Positions 1 to 8,103 are shown, numbered from the stretch's first letter. The stretch: 37,180 nucleotides of DNA from CAYJAZ01 sp964369165 (GCA_964369165.1 CAYJFE010000015.1:1-37180); one strand, 5' to 3'. The notes: generated by a model from the letters alone, not told the origin. Numbers and translations: made by a program.

Positions 1-33
1 CTTGTCATTAATTATATAGATTTTGGGCTTTGC

Positions 34-93
34 CACAAAATCCTCACTGCGCAAGAAGTGTCATTCTTGCTTGCTCGCTAAAGATTTGTTCGC
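34..93 (-). repeat. 60-bp dispersed repeat, left copy (inverted relative to right end)
   Basis: Read on the minus strand, this stretch matches 37116-37175 on the plus strand at 54 of 60 positions without gaps. Inside it is a perfect 7-bp stem (GCAAGAA / TTCTTGC) with a 6-base loop. In the other copy the fifth stem pair is A-T instead of G-C, a compensatory double change that suggests the folded form is kept by selection. It begins 12 bases past the stop codon of the integrase remnant. There is no T-run after the hairpin, so it does not look like a standard intrinsic terminator. A REP/MITE-like dispersed element or an attachment-site fragment is possible; the class is not known. Confidence 0.8.
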
Positions 94-105
94 TTTGCTC
101 ACAAT

Positions 106-456
106 TCATACACCTTTCGCCAACTCATCTAAATAATCTGCATATTCTTGCATAAGCTTTTTTCGCTCTTCCATATATTGTGCACGATTATATATAGCCC
201 TTACTTGGTTTGAGCTTGAGTGTGCAAGGCATTTTTCTATAACGTCAGGGTTATAGCCTTTTTCATTTAGCAAGGTCGATGCCATAGAGCGAAAACCATG
301 AGGGCACATAGAGCCAGGAGCATAGCCTAATCGTTTCAAAGCTCGTCCAGCAGAATTTTTACTCATTACTCCGCCTGTTTGGGTTGAAGGAAAAAGAAAC
401 TTGCTCTTTTCATAAAAATTTGGGCGGGGTATACCTCGAGAGAGGAAGAAACTCAC
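106..456 (-). pseudogene. C-terminal remnant of a P4-type tyrosine integrase
   Basis: The readable product is about 116 residues and resembles only the C-terminal catalytic part of P4-family phage or island integrases (full length about 400 residues). Visible are HGFR (His53, Arg56), the LAH motif (His79) and the nucleophile region IYNR (Tyr89), then the family tail with ERKKLMQ and ADYLDEL. The arm-binding and core-binding domains and the first catalytic Arg are missing. Upstream on the same strand there is only 42 bp before the 3' end of nadB, so the 5' part is deleted. The ATG at 456 lies in sequence that does not look integrase-like and is probably fortuitous. This is inferred to be the scar of an integrated element; a recombinase-active product is very unlikely. 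Confidence 0.8.
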
Positions 457-498
457 TTTTCAAAGTGTGGTTTTCCCTTCTCTCGTAAAAAAATAAAA

Positions 499-2052
499 CT
501 ATTCCTTTGTGCTTCTTAATGCGGCTTGCGTGATGACATAAGCGGTTTGTGCGCCGTGGAAGAGGCGGATTAAATCGTTTGAAATTGGCGTATTCTTGTA
601 AAAATCGTGCAGGTGAGCGGAGAGGTCACGCAGATCCATGAAGGCACGGCGAACACGCTGGCGGGTGCGTACTATGCCGACATAATTCCACATAATATGC
701 TTGATTGAAGCCCAATCCTGCGCGATAAGAGCGGGATCATCATTGTTTTCACTGCCAGTATTTTCCCAATCAGGTATTGAATTGAGAAGTTTTTGTGAGA
801 AAATATCTTTGTATTTTGGCATATTTGTAATATATTCCGCCACACTTGTACCAAAGGTGATGGCTTCAAGTAGAGAAGAAGAAGCAAGACGATTTGTGCC
901 ATGTATGCCTGTGCACGCGCATTCGCCTATGGCAAAAAGACGCTCGAGGCTGGTTCGGCCTTTTGTGTCAGTCAAGATGCCGCCGCAATAATAGTGGGCA
1001 GCTGGCACAACTGGAATCATATCTTTTGAAAGATCTATGCCTAATTGCTTGCAATGGCTTGCAATTGTTGGGAAACGCTCTGTCACATCGCCTTTGATAG
1101 GGGAGGGGTCGAGATAGACAAAGGCATCACCGGTGGTGAGCATTTCTGTGTCGATGGCTTTTGCAACAACATCACGTGGTGCAAGTTCCTTGCGTGGATC
1201 GTATTTTCCCATAAAGGCTTGCCCCTTACTATTACGCAAGATTGCGCCTTCGCCACGCATGGCTTCTGTGATTAAAAAGCGTTTAGAATCAATACGATAG
1301 AGGGCAGTAGGGTGGAACTGCACGTGCTCGGTATTCATAAGACGCACTTGCGCCCTTTGCGCCATAGAGATAGCTGAACCTACTGAAAAATGTGAATTTG
1401 TGCTGTGCAGATAGACTTGCCCAATACCACCAGTTGCTAATATTGTGTGATTGGCTAAGAAAATGTCTACATTTCCGTCATTGTTGTTAAGCACGTATGC
1501 GCCAAGGCATTCGTTTCTTAGTTGATAACGATATTGCGGCAACTTTGCGTGATGCTCTGTGGTGAGTAAGTCGATGGCAGTATGGTTTGTGAGAAGCTTA
1601 ATATTTTCATGTTTTTCAACGGCTTCTATAAGACCTTCCATAATGGCTCTGCCTGTGTAGTCGTGACAGTGCAAAATCCTTGCTGTTGAGTGGCCGCCTT
1701 CTTTGGTGTAGTGAAAATCGTCACCATTTTTTTCAAAGGGGATTTGTAATTTGTCAATCAATAAGCTTTTTAGCGCTTTATGCCCTTCTTTAGCTAAAAA
1801 GCGCACGGCATTGAGTGAGTTTATATGATGCCCTGCAATCATGATATCATTTTCAAGGATTTTCTGATCTTCCTCAGTGGAAGAATAGATAACACCGCCT
1901 TGAGCTAGGTTTGAATTGCCTCTATCAACTTCTTCAAGAGGTGAAATCATGGTGACTTCAAAACCTTGATCGGCAAGATTAAGTGCGGCTGTACAAGCGG
2001 CAAGGCCTGTGCCTATGATAAGTGTTTGGGTGCGAAATCTTTGAGGGTTCAT
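499..2052 (-). CDS. nadB: L-aspartate oxidase
   Basis: Cytoplasmic FAD enzyme that oxidises L-aspartate to iminoaspartate, the first step of de novo NAD synthesis; under anaerobic conditions fumarate can serve as electron acceptor. The 517 residues fit the family (about 530). Seen: N-terminal FAD-binding GTGLAA at residues 14-19, the SNLAQGGV segment, ATGGIGQVY, HPTALY, EAMRGEGA and PRDVVAKA of the flavoprotein/capping domain, and the C-terminal flavin segment GTNRLASSSLLEA. A helical C-terminal domain shared with succinate dehydrogenase flavoproteins follows. The gene is last in nadC-nadA-nadB, 22 bp after nadA, and ends 42 bp from the integrase remnant. It makes the substrate for NadA directly. 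SdhA/FrdA is excluded by the LASSS motif and the operon partners. Confidence 0.96.
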   Translation of the reverse strand: MNPQRFRTQTLIIGTGLAACTAALNLADQGFEVTMISPLEEVDRGNSNLAQGGVIYSSTEEDQKILENDIMIAGHHINSLNAVRFLAKEGHKALKSLLIDKLQIPFEKNGDDFHYTKEGGHSTARILHCHDYTGRAIMEGLIEAVEKHENIKLLTNHTAIDLLTTEHHAKLPQYRYQLRNECLGAYVLNNNDGNVDIFLANHTILATGGIGQVYLHSTNSHFSVGSAISMAQRAQVRLMNTEHVQFHPTALYRIDSKRFLITEAMRGEGAILRNSKGQAFMGKYDPRKELAPRDVVAKAIDTEMLTTGDAFVYLDPSPIKGDVTERFPTIASHCKQLGIDLSKDMIPVVPAAHYYCGGILTDTKGRTSLERLFAIGECACTGIHGTNRLASSSLLEAITFGTSVAEYITNMPKYKDIFSQKLLNSIPDWENTGSENNDDPALIAQDWASIKHIMWNYVGIVRTRQRVRRAFMDLRDLSAHLHDFYKNTPISNDLIRLFHGAQTAYVITQAALRSTKE

Positions 2053-2074
2053 TGTGTTCTCTATTCTTTATATT

Positions 2075-3124
2075 TTATGAGCAGGCATTGAGCATGCGTG
2101 TTATAGATAAAAGAGCATTTTCTCTTAAATTATCATCAATTTCAAAAGCTTTTGCATTATTCGCCTTTATCTCCTCAAGCTTTTGGCAGAGATTTTTCTC
2201 AGTGATTTTAGCCATATCCTTACAAGCGATTCGCTTGAGATTGAAAATATTTTTATTGGGGTACTGTTTTGCTAATCTATCCACAAGATTGACTTCAGTT
2301 CCTACAAAAAGTGTAGAGTTTTCAGGTGTTTCTGCGGCTAATTTGATGATGTAGGAAGTAGAGCCAGCATAGTCAGCATTATCGACTAAAAGTGGTGGGC
2401 ATTCAGGGTGCAAGACGATTTTACAATCAGGATAGTCTTTTCTTGCTTGTTTGATTTGGTCAAGTGTCAAGATTTCATGCACAGGGCAATAGCCAGGCCA
2501 TAAAAGGAGCTTGGCTGATTTTGTTGATTCAAATTCATATATTTCGCCTTCTTGGCTTAAATTTAATTTCAAAATTTTCTCTGCTGAAAGACCAATCAAT
2601 TTAGCTGTATTTTGCGCAAGGTTTGCGTCAGGCAAGAAGAGCACAGCTGCATTTTCACCGTGTTTTTCAGCTTCGTCAAAAGCCCATTTTAACATGGTTT
2701 TTGCATTGGCAGAAGTGCAGACGGCGCCGCCAAATTTGCCAACAATGGCTTTTACATCTAGGGGCGTATTTACATAAGCTATAGGGATTACTTTTCTATT
2801 TTCAGAATTGAGTTTTGTAAGAACTTTATCCAAAGCTTTGGCAGGCACCATTAAAGCCATATCGCAATCAGCATTTGGGTTTGGAATGTGCACGCTTTGC
2901 CCTTCTTTTGCCAGCAAAGTAGCGGTTTCTGCCATAAAGTTTACGCCACAAAAAACAATGTGCTTTGCTGAAATATTGTCCATCATGCGTGCTAATTCCA
3001 GTGAATCGCCTGCTTTATCAACATATTGCATAACTGCATCGCTTTGGTAGTGGTGGCCCATAACGCAAAGGTCATTGCCTAGTTCATTTTTAAGAGCCAT
3101 TATTTGATCGTAGTTTGTTGACAT
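2075..3124 (-). CDS. nadA: Quinolinate synthase A
   Basis: Condenses iminoaspartate (from NadB) with dihydroxyacetone phosphate to quinolinate, using an oxygen-sensitive [4Fe-4S] cluster. The 349 residues are full length. Seen: MGHHYQ near residues 22-27, the first cluster cysteine in FCGVNFMAE (Cys59), the segment NPNADCDMA, then the second conserved region HPECPP and the third cysteine in ACKDM near the C terminus. That gives the usual three ligands of NadA. GTEVNLV and GSTSYI are also family motifs. A Shine-Dalgarno AAGGA lies just before the ATG. The gene sits between nadC and nadB with 22-bp gaps on each side, so the three are almost certainly one transcript and their products act in sequence. 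Confidence 0.97.
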   Translation of the reverse strand: MSTNYDQIMALKNELGNDLCVMGHHYQSDAVMQYVDKAGDSLELARMMDNISAKHIVFCGVNFMAETATLLAKEGQSVHIPNPNADCDMALMVPAKALDKVLTKLNSENRKVIPIAYVNTPLDVKAIVGKFGGAVCTSANAKTMLKWAFDEAEKHGENAAVLFLPDANLAQNTAKLIGLSAEKILKLNLSQEGEIYEFESTKSAKLLLWPGYCPVHEILTLDQIKQARKDYPDCKIVLHPECPPLLVDNADYAGSTSYIIKLAAETPENSTLFVGTEVNLVDRLAKQYPNKNIFNLKRIACKDMAKITEKNLCQKLEEIKANNAKAFEIDDNLRENALLSITRMLNACS

Positions 3125-3146
3125 AGTTTTTCCTTGTTTTTATATT

Positions 3147-4043
3147 TTAATTTGCAGTCTTATCTAAAAATAGCATTGAAAAATCGGCTGTGGGCGCTGA
3201 ATGCGTGATTTTCCCTACAGAGATGAAATCAGGCTTACGTGCTTCACACACAAGTGCAAGTTCGCGTATAGTTTCTAGGCTGACATTGCCGCTGATTTCT
3301 GCCTCAATCTCGTTTGGAATAAGGGGAAGTGCTAGATTTAGCATATCTTTATTCATATTATCAAGCATAATGCGCTCAGGCTTGTTTATAATTGCCTCTT
3401 TCACATCATCAATAGTGCGGCATTCAATTTCTATAGGAGGACAATTTGTATATTTATTTCTTAGTGCCTCTACAGCTTTTGTGATTGAGCCAGCAGCATC
3501 TATATGATTATCCTTGAGCATAAGCATATCTTCAAGGCAGAGGCGATGATTCTTACCCCCAGCACAAGTGACAGCGTATTTTTCTAAAAAGCGAAAAGCA
3601 GGGAGAGTCTTTCTAGTGTCAAGAAGATAAACTCCTGTATTTTCAAGCTCTTTCACATATAGATAGCTCAAATTCGCCACACCAGATAAATGTGTGATAA
3701 AATTCAAAATCACTCTTTCAGCTTTTAAAAGAATGGCTGTTGGCGCTATTATAGAGCATATCTTGCTTTTATTCTTTACGCGCGCGCCTTCTTCAACATG
3801 AAAAGTACAAGTATAGTCACTTGTGAGCTTGTTCATGATTAAAGCTATAAGAGGCAGGCCAACAACAAAGGAATCTTCCTTTGCTATGATTGTAGCAGTG
3901 CTTATATCTTTTATGGAGAAAATACCTTCAGCTGTAAGGTCAGCCCCGTCTTCTTCTAGGGCTGTATCTATAAGGATATGCAGAAGTTTTTCTGCCCTTT
4001 TTTTCATATCTTCATTATAATTATTAAAAATTGAAAATTCCAT
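3147..4043 (-). CDS. nadC: Nicotinate-nucleotide pyrophosphorylase (carboxylating)
   Basis: Converts quinolinate and PRPP to nicotinate mononucleotide, CO2 and pyrophosphate, completing the pathway-specific steps of NAD synthesis. The 298 residues match the family (about 280-300). Seen: DTRKTLP, the GGKNHR active-site segment, MLKDNH, ECRT, IMLDNM, and the C-terminal SGNVSLETI and SVGKITHSAP phosphoribosyl-binding strands. It is first in the nadC-nadA-nadB operon and is divergent from mgtE across a 191-bp AT-rich gap. The Shine-Dalgarno is weak (AGAGTA). I see no clear NrtR or NiaR operator by eye. Confidence 0.96.
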   Translation of the reverse strand: MEFSIFNNYNEDMKKRAEKLLHILIDTALEEDGADLTAEGIFSIKDISTATIIAKEDSFVVGLPLIALIMNKLTSDYTCTFHVEEGARVKNKSKICSIIAPTAILLKAERVILNFITHLSGVANLSYLYVKELENTGVYLLDTRKTLPAFRFLEKYAVTCAGGKNHRLCLEDMLMLKDNHIDAAGSITKAVEALRNKYTNCPPIEIECRTIDDVKEAIINKPERIMLDNMNKDMLNLALPLIPNEIEAEISGNVSLETIRELALVCEARKPDFISVGKITHSAPTADFSMLFLDKTAN

Positions 4044-4073
4044 TATTTACTCTGTCTTTTATAGATTTTATTA

Positions 4074-4102
4074 TAAATAGCTATTAATTGATAAAAGGTC
4101 AA
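4074..4102 (-). promoter_or_regulatory. Putative sigma70 promoter of the nadCAB operon
   Basis: On the minus strand there is a TTGACC -35 (plus coordinates 4097-4102), a 17-base spacer and a weak -10 TATTTA (4074-4079). A perfect TATAAT lies four bases further on (4070-4075), but at a 21-base spacing. The region is AT-rich, so the exact -10 is uncertain. Confidence 0.35.
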
Positions 4103-4234
4103 TAATTTACTGTGTGCAAAAAAACACATAATAAAATAATGCTTGCAATTTTAAAGCTTAAATCGTATGTTCCAACTAAGAAAATCACACTTTTATTTTT
4201 TTATTAAATTTTTTTTTATTTAGGGAGGTAAGGA

Positions 4235-5650
4235 ATGACAGACGATAAAAATCAGCAACAATTCCAAGCCTCAGACGAAAATTATAAAATTAATCCTGAT
4301 GTCTTGGCAATTTTACAAAAAGATCAAGAACATATAGACAAACATTCACATAAGAAAGAGGCATATGCCTCATATAATGCTGAAATTTCCACTCAGCACC
4401 CTGTCGACGTTGCTGAACATATTGAACAATTGCCTTTTAGCGAGCAATTAGATTTAGTCAAAAGTATGTCGCCTGACGATGCGGCTGAAGCCTTGGCCGA
4501 GCTCGACGAAGAGCATGCTGGTGATGTGCTTGAATCTCTTTCAGTGGGTGAAGCTGCGGCTATTTTGAATGAAATGTCGCCTGATGATGCTGTTGATGTT
4601 TTGTATGACATGGAAGAAGATCAGCGTGAAAATATTCTTGATCAGCTCCCTAAAGAAGATGCCGAAGAATTACGCTCGCTCCTTTCTTTTGATTCAGAAA
4701 CTGCCGCTGGTATTATGAATACAGAAATGCTTTTATTGCACTATAATTGCACGGCGGACGATCTTATTCTGCAAATTCGCGAATCTGATGATTATGCGGA
4801 AACAGTTTACTATGCCTATTTAGTTGATGATAGCGATATTTTATTTAATGTTATCAGTATGCGTGATTTGATGCGCCTTCCAAGAAAGCAGATTTTGAGC
4901 GAAATTCTTGTGAAACAAGATATTATTTCAATTCCTTACGATATGCATCAAAAAGATGTGGGCCACCTTTTTGCAAAATATAATTACCATTCTTTGCCTG
5001 TTGTCGATAGAGAGGGCAGAGTGCTTGGCATTATCACGCACGATGATATTATTGATATTATTCAAGATGAAGCAAGCGCAGATATGCTAGGTATGGTGGG
5101 TGCTGGGCAAGACGAAGATGTGGATACACCTTGGTTTGATTCGGTGAAAATGCGTTTGCCTTGGCTTATTGTAAACCTTTGCACTTCTTCACTTTCAGCC
5201 TTTGTTGTCTATCTTTTTGATGGCACAATTGCACAAATGGCCACTTTAGCTGTTTTGATGCCATTAGTTGCGAATCAATCGGGTAATACAGGCCAGCAAG
5301 CTTTGGCCGTTATGATTAGGCAACTTGCTGTGGAATCTTTTGATAGAAAACGTACTATTAAAGCGGTTTTTCGTGAAGTGCGTATAGGCATTTTTGTAAG
5401 TATGTTTTTTGCGCTTATCGCATTTTTAGGCGTTGGGTTTATTTTCAAAAATTATGATTTAGCTCTTGTTATGTCGCTAGCTTTAATAATAGATATCATT
5501 CTAGGGGCGACGGCAGGTGCATCAATTCCTCTTGTGCTTAGAGCACTTGGCAGAGATCCAGCCCAAGCGTCAAGCATATTCCTCACAGCAGTCACAGATT
5601 GCACAGGCTTTTTTGTCTTCTTGGGTTTATCTTCTATCTTTTTGTTTTAA
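4235..5650 (+). CDS. mgtE: Magnesium transporter MgtE
   Basis: Inner-membrane Mg2+ channel/transporter gated by cytosolic magnesium. The 471 residues have the family order. After a polar N-terminal tail of about 50 residues comes the superhelical MgtE N domain (repeated SPDDAAE/SPDDAVD-type helices, about 55-165). A CBS pair follows (about 170-290, with LPVVDREGRVLGIIT), then a plug-helix region and a C-terminal membrane domain of about five segments (from about 310). MPLVANQSGNTGQQ is the ion-pore signature. A very strong Shine-Dalgarno (AGGGAGG) lies 6-7 bases before the ATG. The gene is alone on its strand and ends at a bidirectional terminator. No Mg2+ riboswitch (M-box) could fit in the short leader, so leader control by that route looks absent. 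Confidence 0.96.
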   Translation: MTDDKNQQQFQASDENYKINPDVLAILQKDQEHIDKHSHKKEAYASYNAEISTQHPVDVAEHIEQLPFSEQLDLVKSMSPDDAAEALAELDEEHAGDVLESLSVGEAAAILNEMSPDDAVDVLYDMEEDQRENILDQLPKEDAEELRSLLSFDSETAAGIMNTEMLLLHYNCTADDLILQIRESDDYAETVYYAYLVDDSDILFNVISMRDLMRLPRKQILSEILVKQDIISIPYDMHQKDVGHLFAKYNYHSLPVVDREGRVLGIITHDDIIDIIQDEASADMLGMVGAGQDEDVDTPWFDSVKMRLPWLIVNLCTSSLSAFVVYLFDGTIAQMATLAVLMPLVANQSGNTGQQALAVMIRQLAVESFDRKRTIKAVFREVRIGIFVSMFFALIAFLGVGFIFKNYDLALVMSLALIIDIILGATAGASIPLVLRALGRDPAQASSIFLTAVTDCTGFFVFLGLSSIFLF

Positions 5651-5655
5651 TAGAA

Positions 5656-5694
5656 AAAGTCGGCAAAGATAGCTTGTTCTTCTTTACCGACTTT
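5656..5694. terminator. Bidirectional terminator between convergent genes
   Basis: An 8-bp stem AAAGTCGG/CCGACTTT extends inward after one mismatch (AAAG/CTTT). The arms are preceded by an A-run on the plus strand, which becomes the T-run for the minus-strand transcript. It therefore fits best as the terminator of the flavin/ferredoxin gene and probably also stops mgtE. Confidence 0.75.
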
Positions 5695-5717
5695 AGAAGT
5701 GTTATCTTTTTTAATTT

Positions 5718-6398
5718 TTACATCACTAAAGATTCTAAAATAGCATCTTTTGGGCAAGAAAGAATGCATGAGCCGCAATCATCGCAACGCTCAGGATTGA
5801 TTCTGTAGGGTGTTCCTTCTTCTATAGCATTGAAAGAACAGCGTTTTTTACAAATTCCACAAGCAACACATTTGTCAGTGATGCGTGGGCCAGCAGGGTT
5901 TACTGTTGCGCCGCCAAAAGCAAAACGCGTGCGCAAAACCTTATGATCTCTTGTTACTTTGCTAAAATCATAGTCAAAAATTTCGCCCTTAGCTTTATGG
6001 ATTAAAAAATTGCCTTCAGCCATAGCAGGATACATTTCAATATCACGTGCGGCAACTTCTAAGTGTTTGTTTGTTTTAGCTTTTTCAATAATTTCTTGAG
6101 GTGGAATATGGCGTAATTCGCCAACTAAGCGGAAAACATAGCCAGGTTGAAAATCAGGAATTGCGCCTACTTCATCATGGTTGAGAATTTTGCCGCCAAG
6201 ATTGCCAGCAACTGTGACTTTAAGCGTTTCCTTTAATTGTCTGCCATAAGGTTTATTTGCCATGGTGCGAAAATAAATGCCTTCTTCACCATAGCCATTG
6301 AAGTGCGCCACTCTCGAATGCACTTCATTATTGTAGATAGTTGAAAAAATAAGTACGCCAATTTTATCGGCAAGTTCGTAAATTTCTTTTATGGTCAT
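5718..6398 (-). CDS. FMN-binding pyridoxamine 5'-phosphate oxidase-like protein fused to 2x[4Fe-4S] ferredoxin
   Basis: Residues 1 to about 150 look like the split-barrel flavin-binding domain of the pyridoxamine 5'-phosphate oxidase-like superfamily. Residues about 170-226 are a bacterial ferredoxin with two CX2CX2CX3C clusters (Cys177/180/183/187 and 205/208/211/215; only the second is followed by Pro). An electron-transfer role between flavin and ferredoxin clusters is inferred; the substrate is unknown. I chose the ATG at 6398 because a GGAGG Shine-Dalgarno lies 7 bases upstream and a good promoter lies just before it. An upstream in-frame ATG at 6452 would overlap the promoter -35. The gene is monocistronic, divergent from the ECF ATPase, and ends at a shared terminator. 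True vitamin B6 oxidase activity is unlikely given the ferredoxin tail. Confidence 0.85.
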   Translation of the reverse strand: MTIKEIYELADKIGVLIFSTIYNNEVHSRVAHFNGYGEEGIYFRTMANKPYGRQLKETLKVTVAGNLGGKILNHDEVGAIPDFQPGYVFRLVGELRHIPPQEIIEKAKTNKHLEVAARDIEMYPAMAEGNFLIHKAKGEIFDYDFSKVTRDHKVLRTRFAFGGATVNPAGPRITDKCVACGICKKRCSFNAIEEGTPYRINPERCDDCGSCILSCPKDAILESLVM

Positions 6399-6423
6399 AG
6401 TCCTACCTCCATTTTGTAAATTC

Positions 6424-6452
6424 AATATAGTAGAAAATATGTTCGATGTCAA
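6424..6452 (-). promoter_or_regulatory. Sigma70-type promoter of the flavin/ferredoxin gene
   Basis: On the minus strand there is a perfect -35 TTGACA (plus 6447-6452), a 17-base spacer and a -10 TATATT (plus 6424-6429, 5 of 6). Transcription would begin around 6417, just upstream of the GGAGG Shine-Dalgarno and the ATG at 6398. This position supports the shorter start. Confidence 0.75.
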
Positions 6453-6484
6453 ACTATTTTTTTACCTTGCACCACAAATAGTTT
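6451..6484. promoter_or_regulatory. Inverted repeat abutting the divergent promoter, possible operator
   Basis: AAACTATTT (6451-6459) and AAATAGTTT (6476-6484) form a perfect 9-bp inverted repeat separated by 16 bases. The left arm touches the -35 of the minus-strand promoter, and the right arm is about 38 bp before the ECF ATPase start. Arm centres are 25 bp apart, so a dimeric regulator serving both directions is possible. The region is AT-rich, so chance is a real alternative. Confidence 0.4.
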
Positions 6485-6521
6485 TGTACTAATAAAAATA
6501 AACATTAATTAGGATAAAACA

Positions 6522-7253
6522 ATGATTATTAACGTTAAAAATCTTTCTTTTGCTTACAAGGGCTGTGATACAATCCTGGAAGGGCTTGATTTTTCGCTTG
6601 ATAAGAGCGAAATTCTTTGCGTCTGTGGTGAAAATGGCACAGGCAAGTCTAGTCTTTTATGTTTGCTTGCTGGTATCTTAGAGCCAAGCAAAGGAGAGAT
6701 TGTAAGCCAAGATATTTCGCTTGGCAAACTTTCTGCGCTTATTTTTCAAAATCCTGATATGCAGCTTCTAGGGCAGAGTGTTTTAGAAGAAATGCTTATG
6801 ATTTATCCTAATATAGACGAAGAAAAAATATCTGAAGCATTGAAATTATTAGAAGATTTTGGCCTGTCAGAAAAGAAAGAAAGTCCTATAGAAAATCTTT
6901 CTTTTGGGCAAAAAAGAAAATTAGCTCTTGCTTCTTCGCTTATGCAAAAGCCAAGTCTTCTCTTGTATGATGAACCAAGTGCGCATTTAGATTATCCTTC
7001 TTTACTACAATTGAGAAAATGTATTTTAGAGAATAAAGAAAGAAATATTGCCCAGTGCATTGTTGCGCATGATGTTGAAATATATGCGGATATTGCAGAT
7101 AAAATTCTTTTATTGCATAAAGGAAAGCAAGTTTTTTATGGTTCTGTGCCCGCAGCCTTTGACTATATTGAAGAGCATAAAGAAATTGCCATAAGGCTTC
7201 CTTCATATTGGCAAAATCAAGATAAAAATCTACGTAAAATTTTGCCTTGGTAG
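6522..7253 (+). CDS. ECF/cobalt-type ABC transporter ATP-binding protein
   Basis: ATPase subunit of an energy-coupling factor (CbiO/EcfA-like) importer for a vitamin or metal. The 243 residues include Walker A GENGTGKS (36-43), the Q-loop FQNPDMQL (about 75-82, typical of the CbiO/EcfA group), signature LSFGQ (126-130), Walker B LLLYDEP (147-152) and the switch histidine in VAHD (His183). The next gene, 6 bp downstream, encodes a membrane protein of the right kind to be the T component. Only one ATPase gene is present, as in CbiO- or BioM-type units with a dedicated transporter. No S component (CbiM, BioY or similar) is adjacent, so the substrate cannot be named. Confidence 0.85.
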   Translation: MIINVKNLSFAYKGCDTILEGLDFSLDKSEILCVCGENGTGKSSLLCLLAGILEPSKGEIVSQDISLGKLSALIFQNPDMQLLGQSVLEEMLMIYPNIDEEKISEALKLLEDFGLSEKKESPIENLSFGQKRKLALASSLMQKPSLLLYDEPSAHLDYPSLLQLRKCILENKERNIAQCIVAHDVEIYADIADKILLLHKGKQVFYGSVPAAFDYIEEHKEIAIRLPSYWQNQDKNLRKILPW

Positions 7254-7259
7254 AAAGAG

Positions 7260-8036
7260 ATGCATAGCCAAAACACTTTAGAATATATTGACAAAATAAA
7301 GAGAACAAGCCTAGTAGATGCCCGTATTATACTTATTTGCTTTCTTCTTATTTCTTCTCTTTCTCTTTCCTATACAGGCATTGAGCGTGTCATCTGTGCC
7401 TTTATTTTTACGGCTTTTTTGTATAGGAGGCAAAGGCGAAAGCTTTCCTTGAAGCTGTTTTCACTTTTTTGCTTCTTTTGTCTTTTTTGGGCTTTTATAA
7501 TTTTTCTTATAAAATCAATATCCTTTAATAGTGGTATAGTTTTTCTTTCTTTGCTGGAAAATGCTTGTTTTGCCCTTCAATTTGCTTTAAAGCTTTATTT
7601 GCTTGGTATTCTTGCATTTTGTATATATATAAGCGCAAGTTTGAAAGAATACGCATTAGCTCTTGCCTATTTTGGAAATATTTTTTCCAAGAAATACGGC
7701 TATATATTGGGACTTTTGGCCCTGCTTGTCTTCAAAGCATTTTATGATATCTTTGCCTTGAGTTTTAGCCTTAAAAAATCTTTGACTTATAAATTCAGAA
7801 ATACAAAGCACTTGCCTTTTTATAAGAAGATTTCTTTCTTCATGTATAGCCTTCTTGTGCTTTTAGAAAAAAGAAATCAAGAACTTTCACGGGCTATTTT
7901 TTCAAAAAAAATGCATACAAAAGAAGCTTTTATGAAAGAATGGCCTGCTTTTTCAGGAGATTTTGCAAAAGAAAATTTTCAATATTTATTGCTTCTACTC
8001 TTTTCCCTTCTTCTTTACTTTTTTAATATTTACTAA
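7260..8036 (+). CDS. Probable ECF transporter T component (EcfT/CbiQ-like membrane protein)
   Basis: The 258-residue protein is strongly hydrophobic, with about five or six membrane segments (around residues 22-55, 65-90, 100-125, 143-163 and 240-257). A basic, charged cytoplasmic stretch lies around 165-235, where EcfT proteins carry the coupling helices that touch the ATPase. I do not see an exact copy of the usual Ala-Arg-Gly coupling motifs; LLEKRNQELSRAIFS is the nearest candidate. The assignment therefore rests on topology, length and its place 6 bp after the ATPase gene. It would anchor the ATPase and an S component in the inner membrane. The sequence is rich in Phe and Leu and appears divergent. 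Confidence 0.6.
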   Translation: MHSQNTLEYIDKIKRTSLVDARIILICFLLISSLSLSYTGIERVICAFIFTAFLYRRQRRKLSLKLFSLFCFFCLFWAFIIFLIKSISFNSGIVFLSLLENACFALQFALKLYLLGILAFCIYISASLKEYALALAYFGNIFSKKYGYILGLLALLVFKAFYDIFALSFSLKKSLTYKFRNTKHLPFYKKISFFMYSLLVLLEKRNQELSRAIFSKKMHTKEAFMKEWPAFSGDFAKENFQYLLLLLFSLLLYFFNIY

Positions 8037-8074
8037 GTGCTAGAAATTAAAGTTTTTTTTTGATAAAATTAGAC

Positions 8075-8103
8075 TTGAGTTTTTTTTCTATCCTGTATAT
8101 ACT
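8075..8103 (+). promoter_or_regulatory. Sigma70-type promoter of pyrH
   Basis: TTGAGT (8075-8080), a 17-base spacer and TATACT (8098-8103). The expected start of transcription is near 8110, 37 bases before the pyrH ATG at 8147. It also shows that an in-frame ATG at 8060 cannot be the start for this transcript. Confidence 0.7.

Noticed and set aside
34..93. Left repeat as an intrinsic terminator of the integrase remnant
   Set aside because: The hairpin is not followed by a T-run in the direction of transcription, and the conserved part extends well beyond the stem on both sides.
701..1275. Plus-strand open frames within nadB
   Set aside because: They are antisense to a clear full-length enzyme, have no recognisable domains and no Shine-Dalgarno; treated as shadows.
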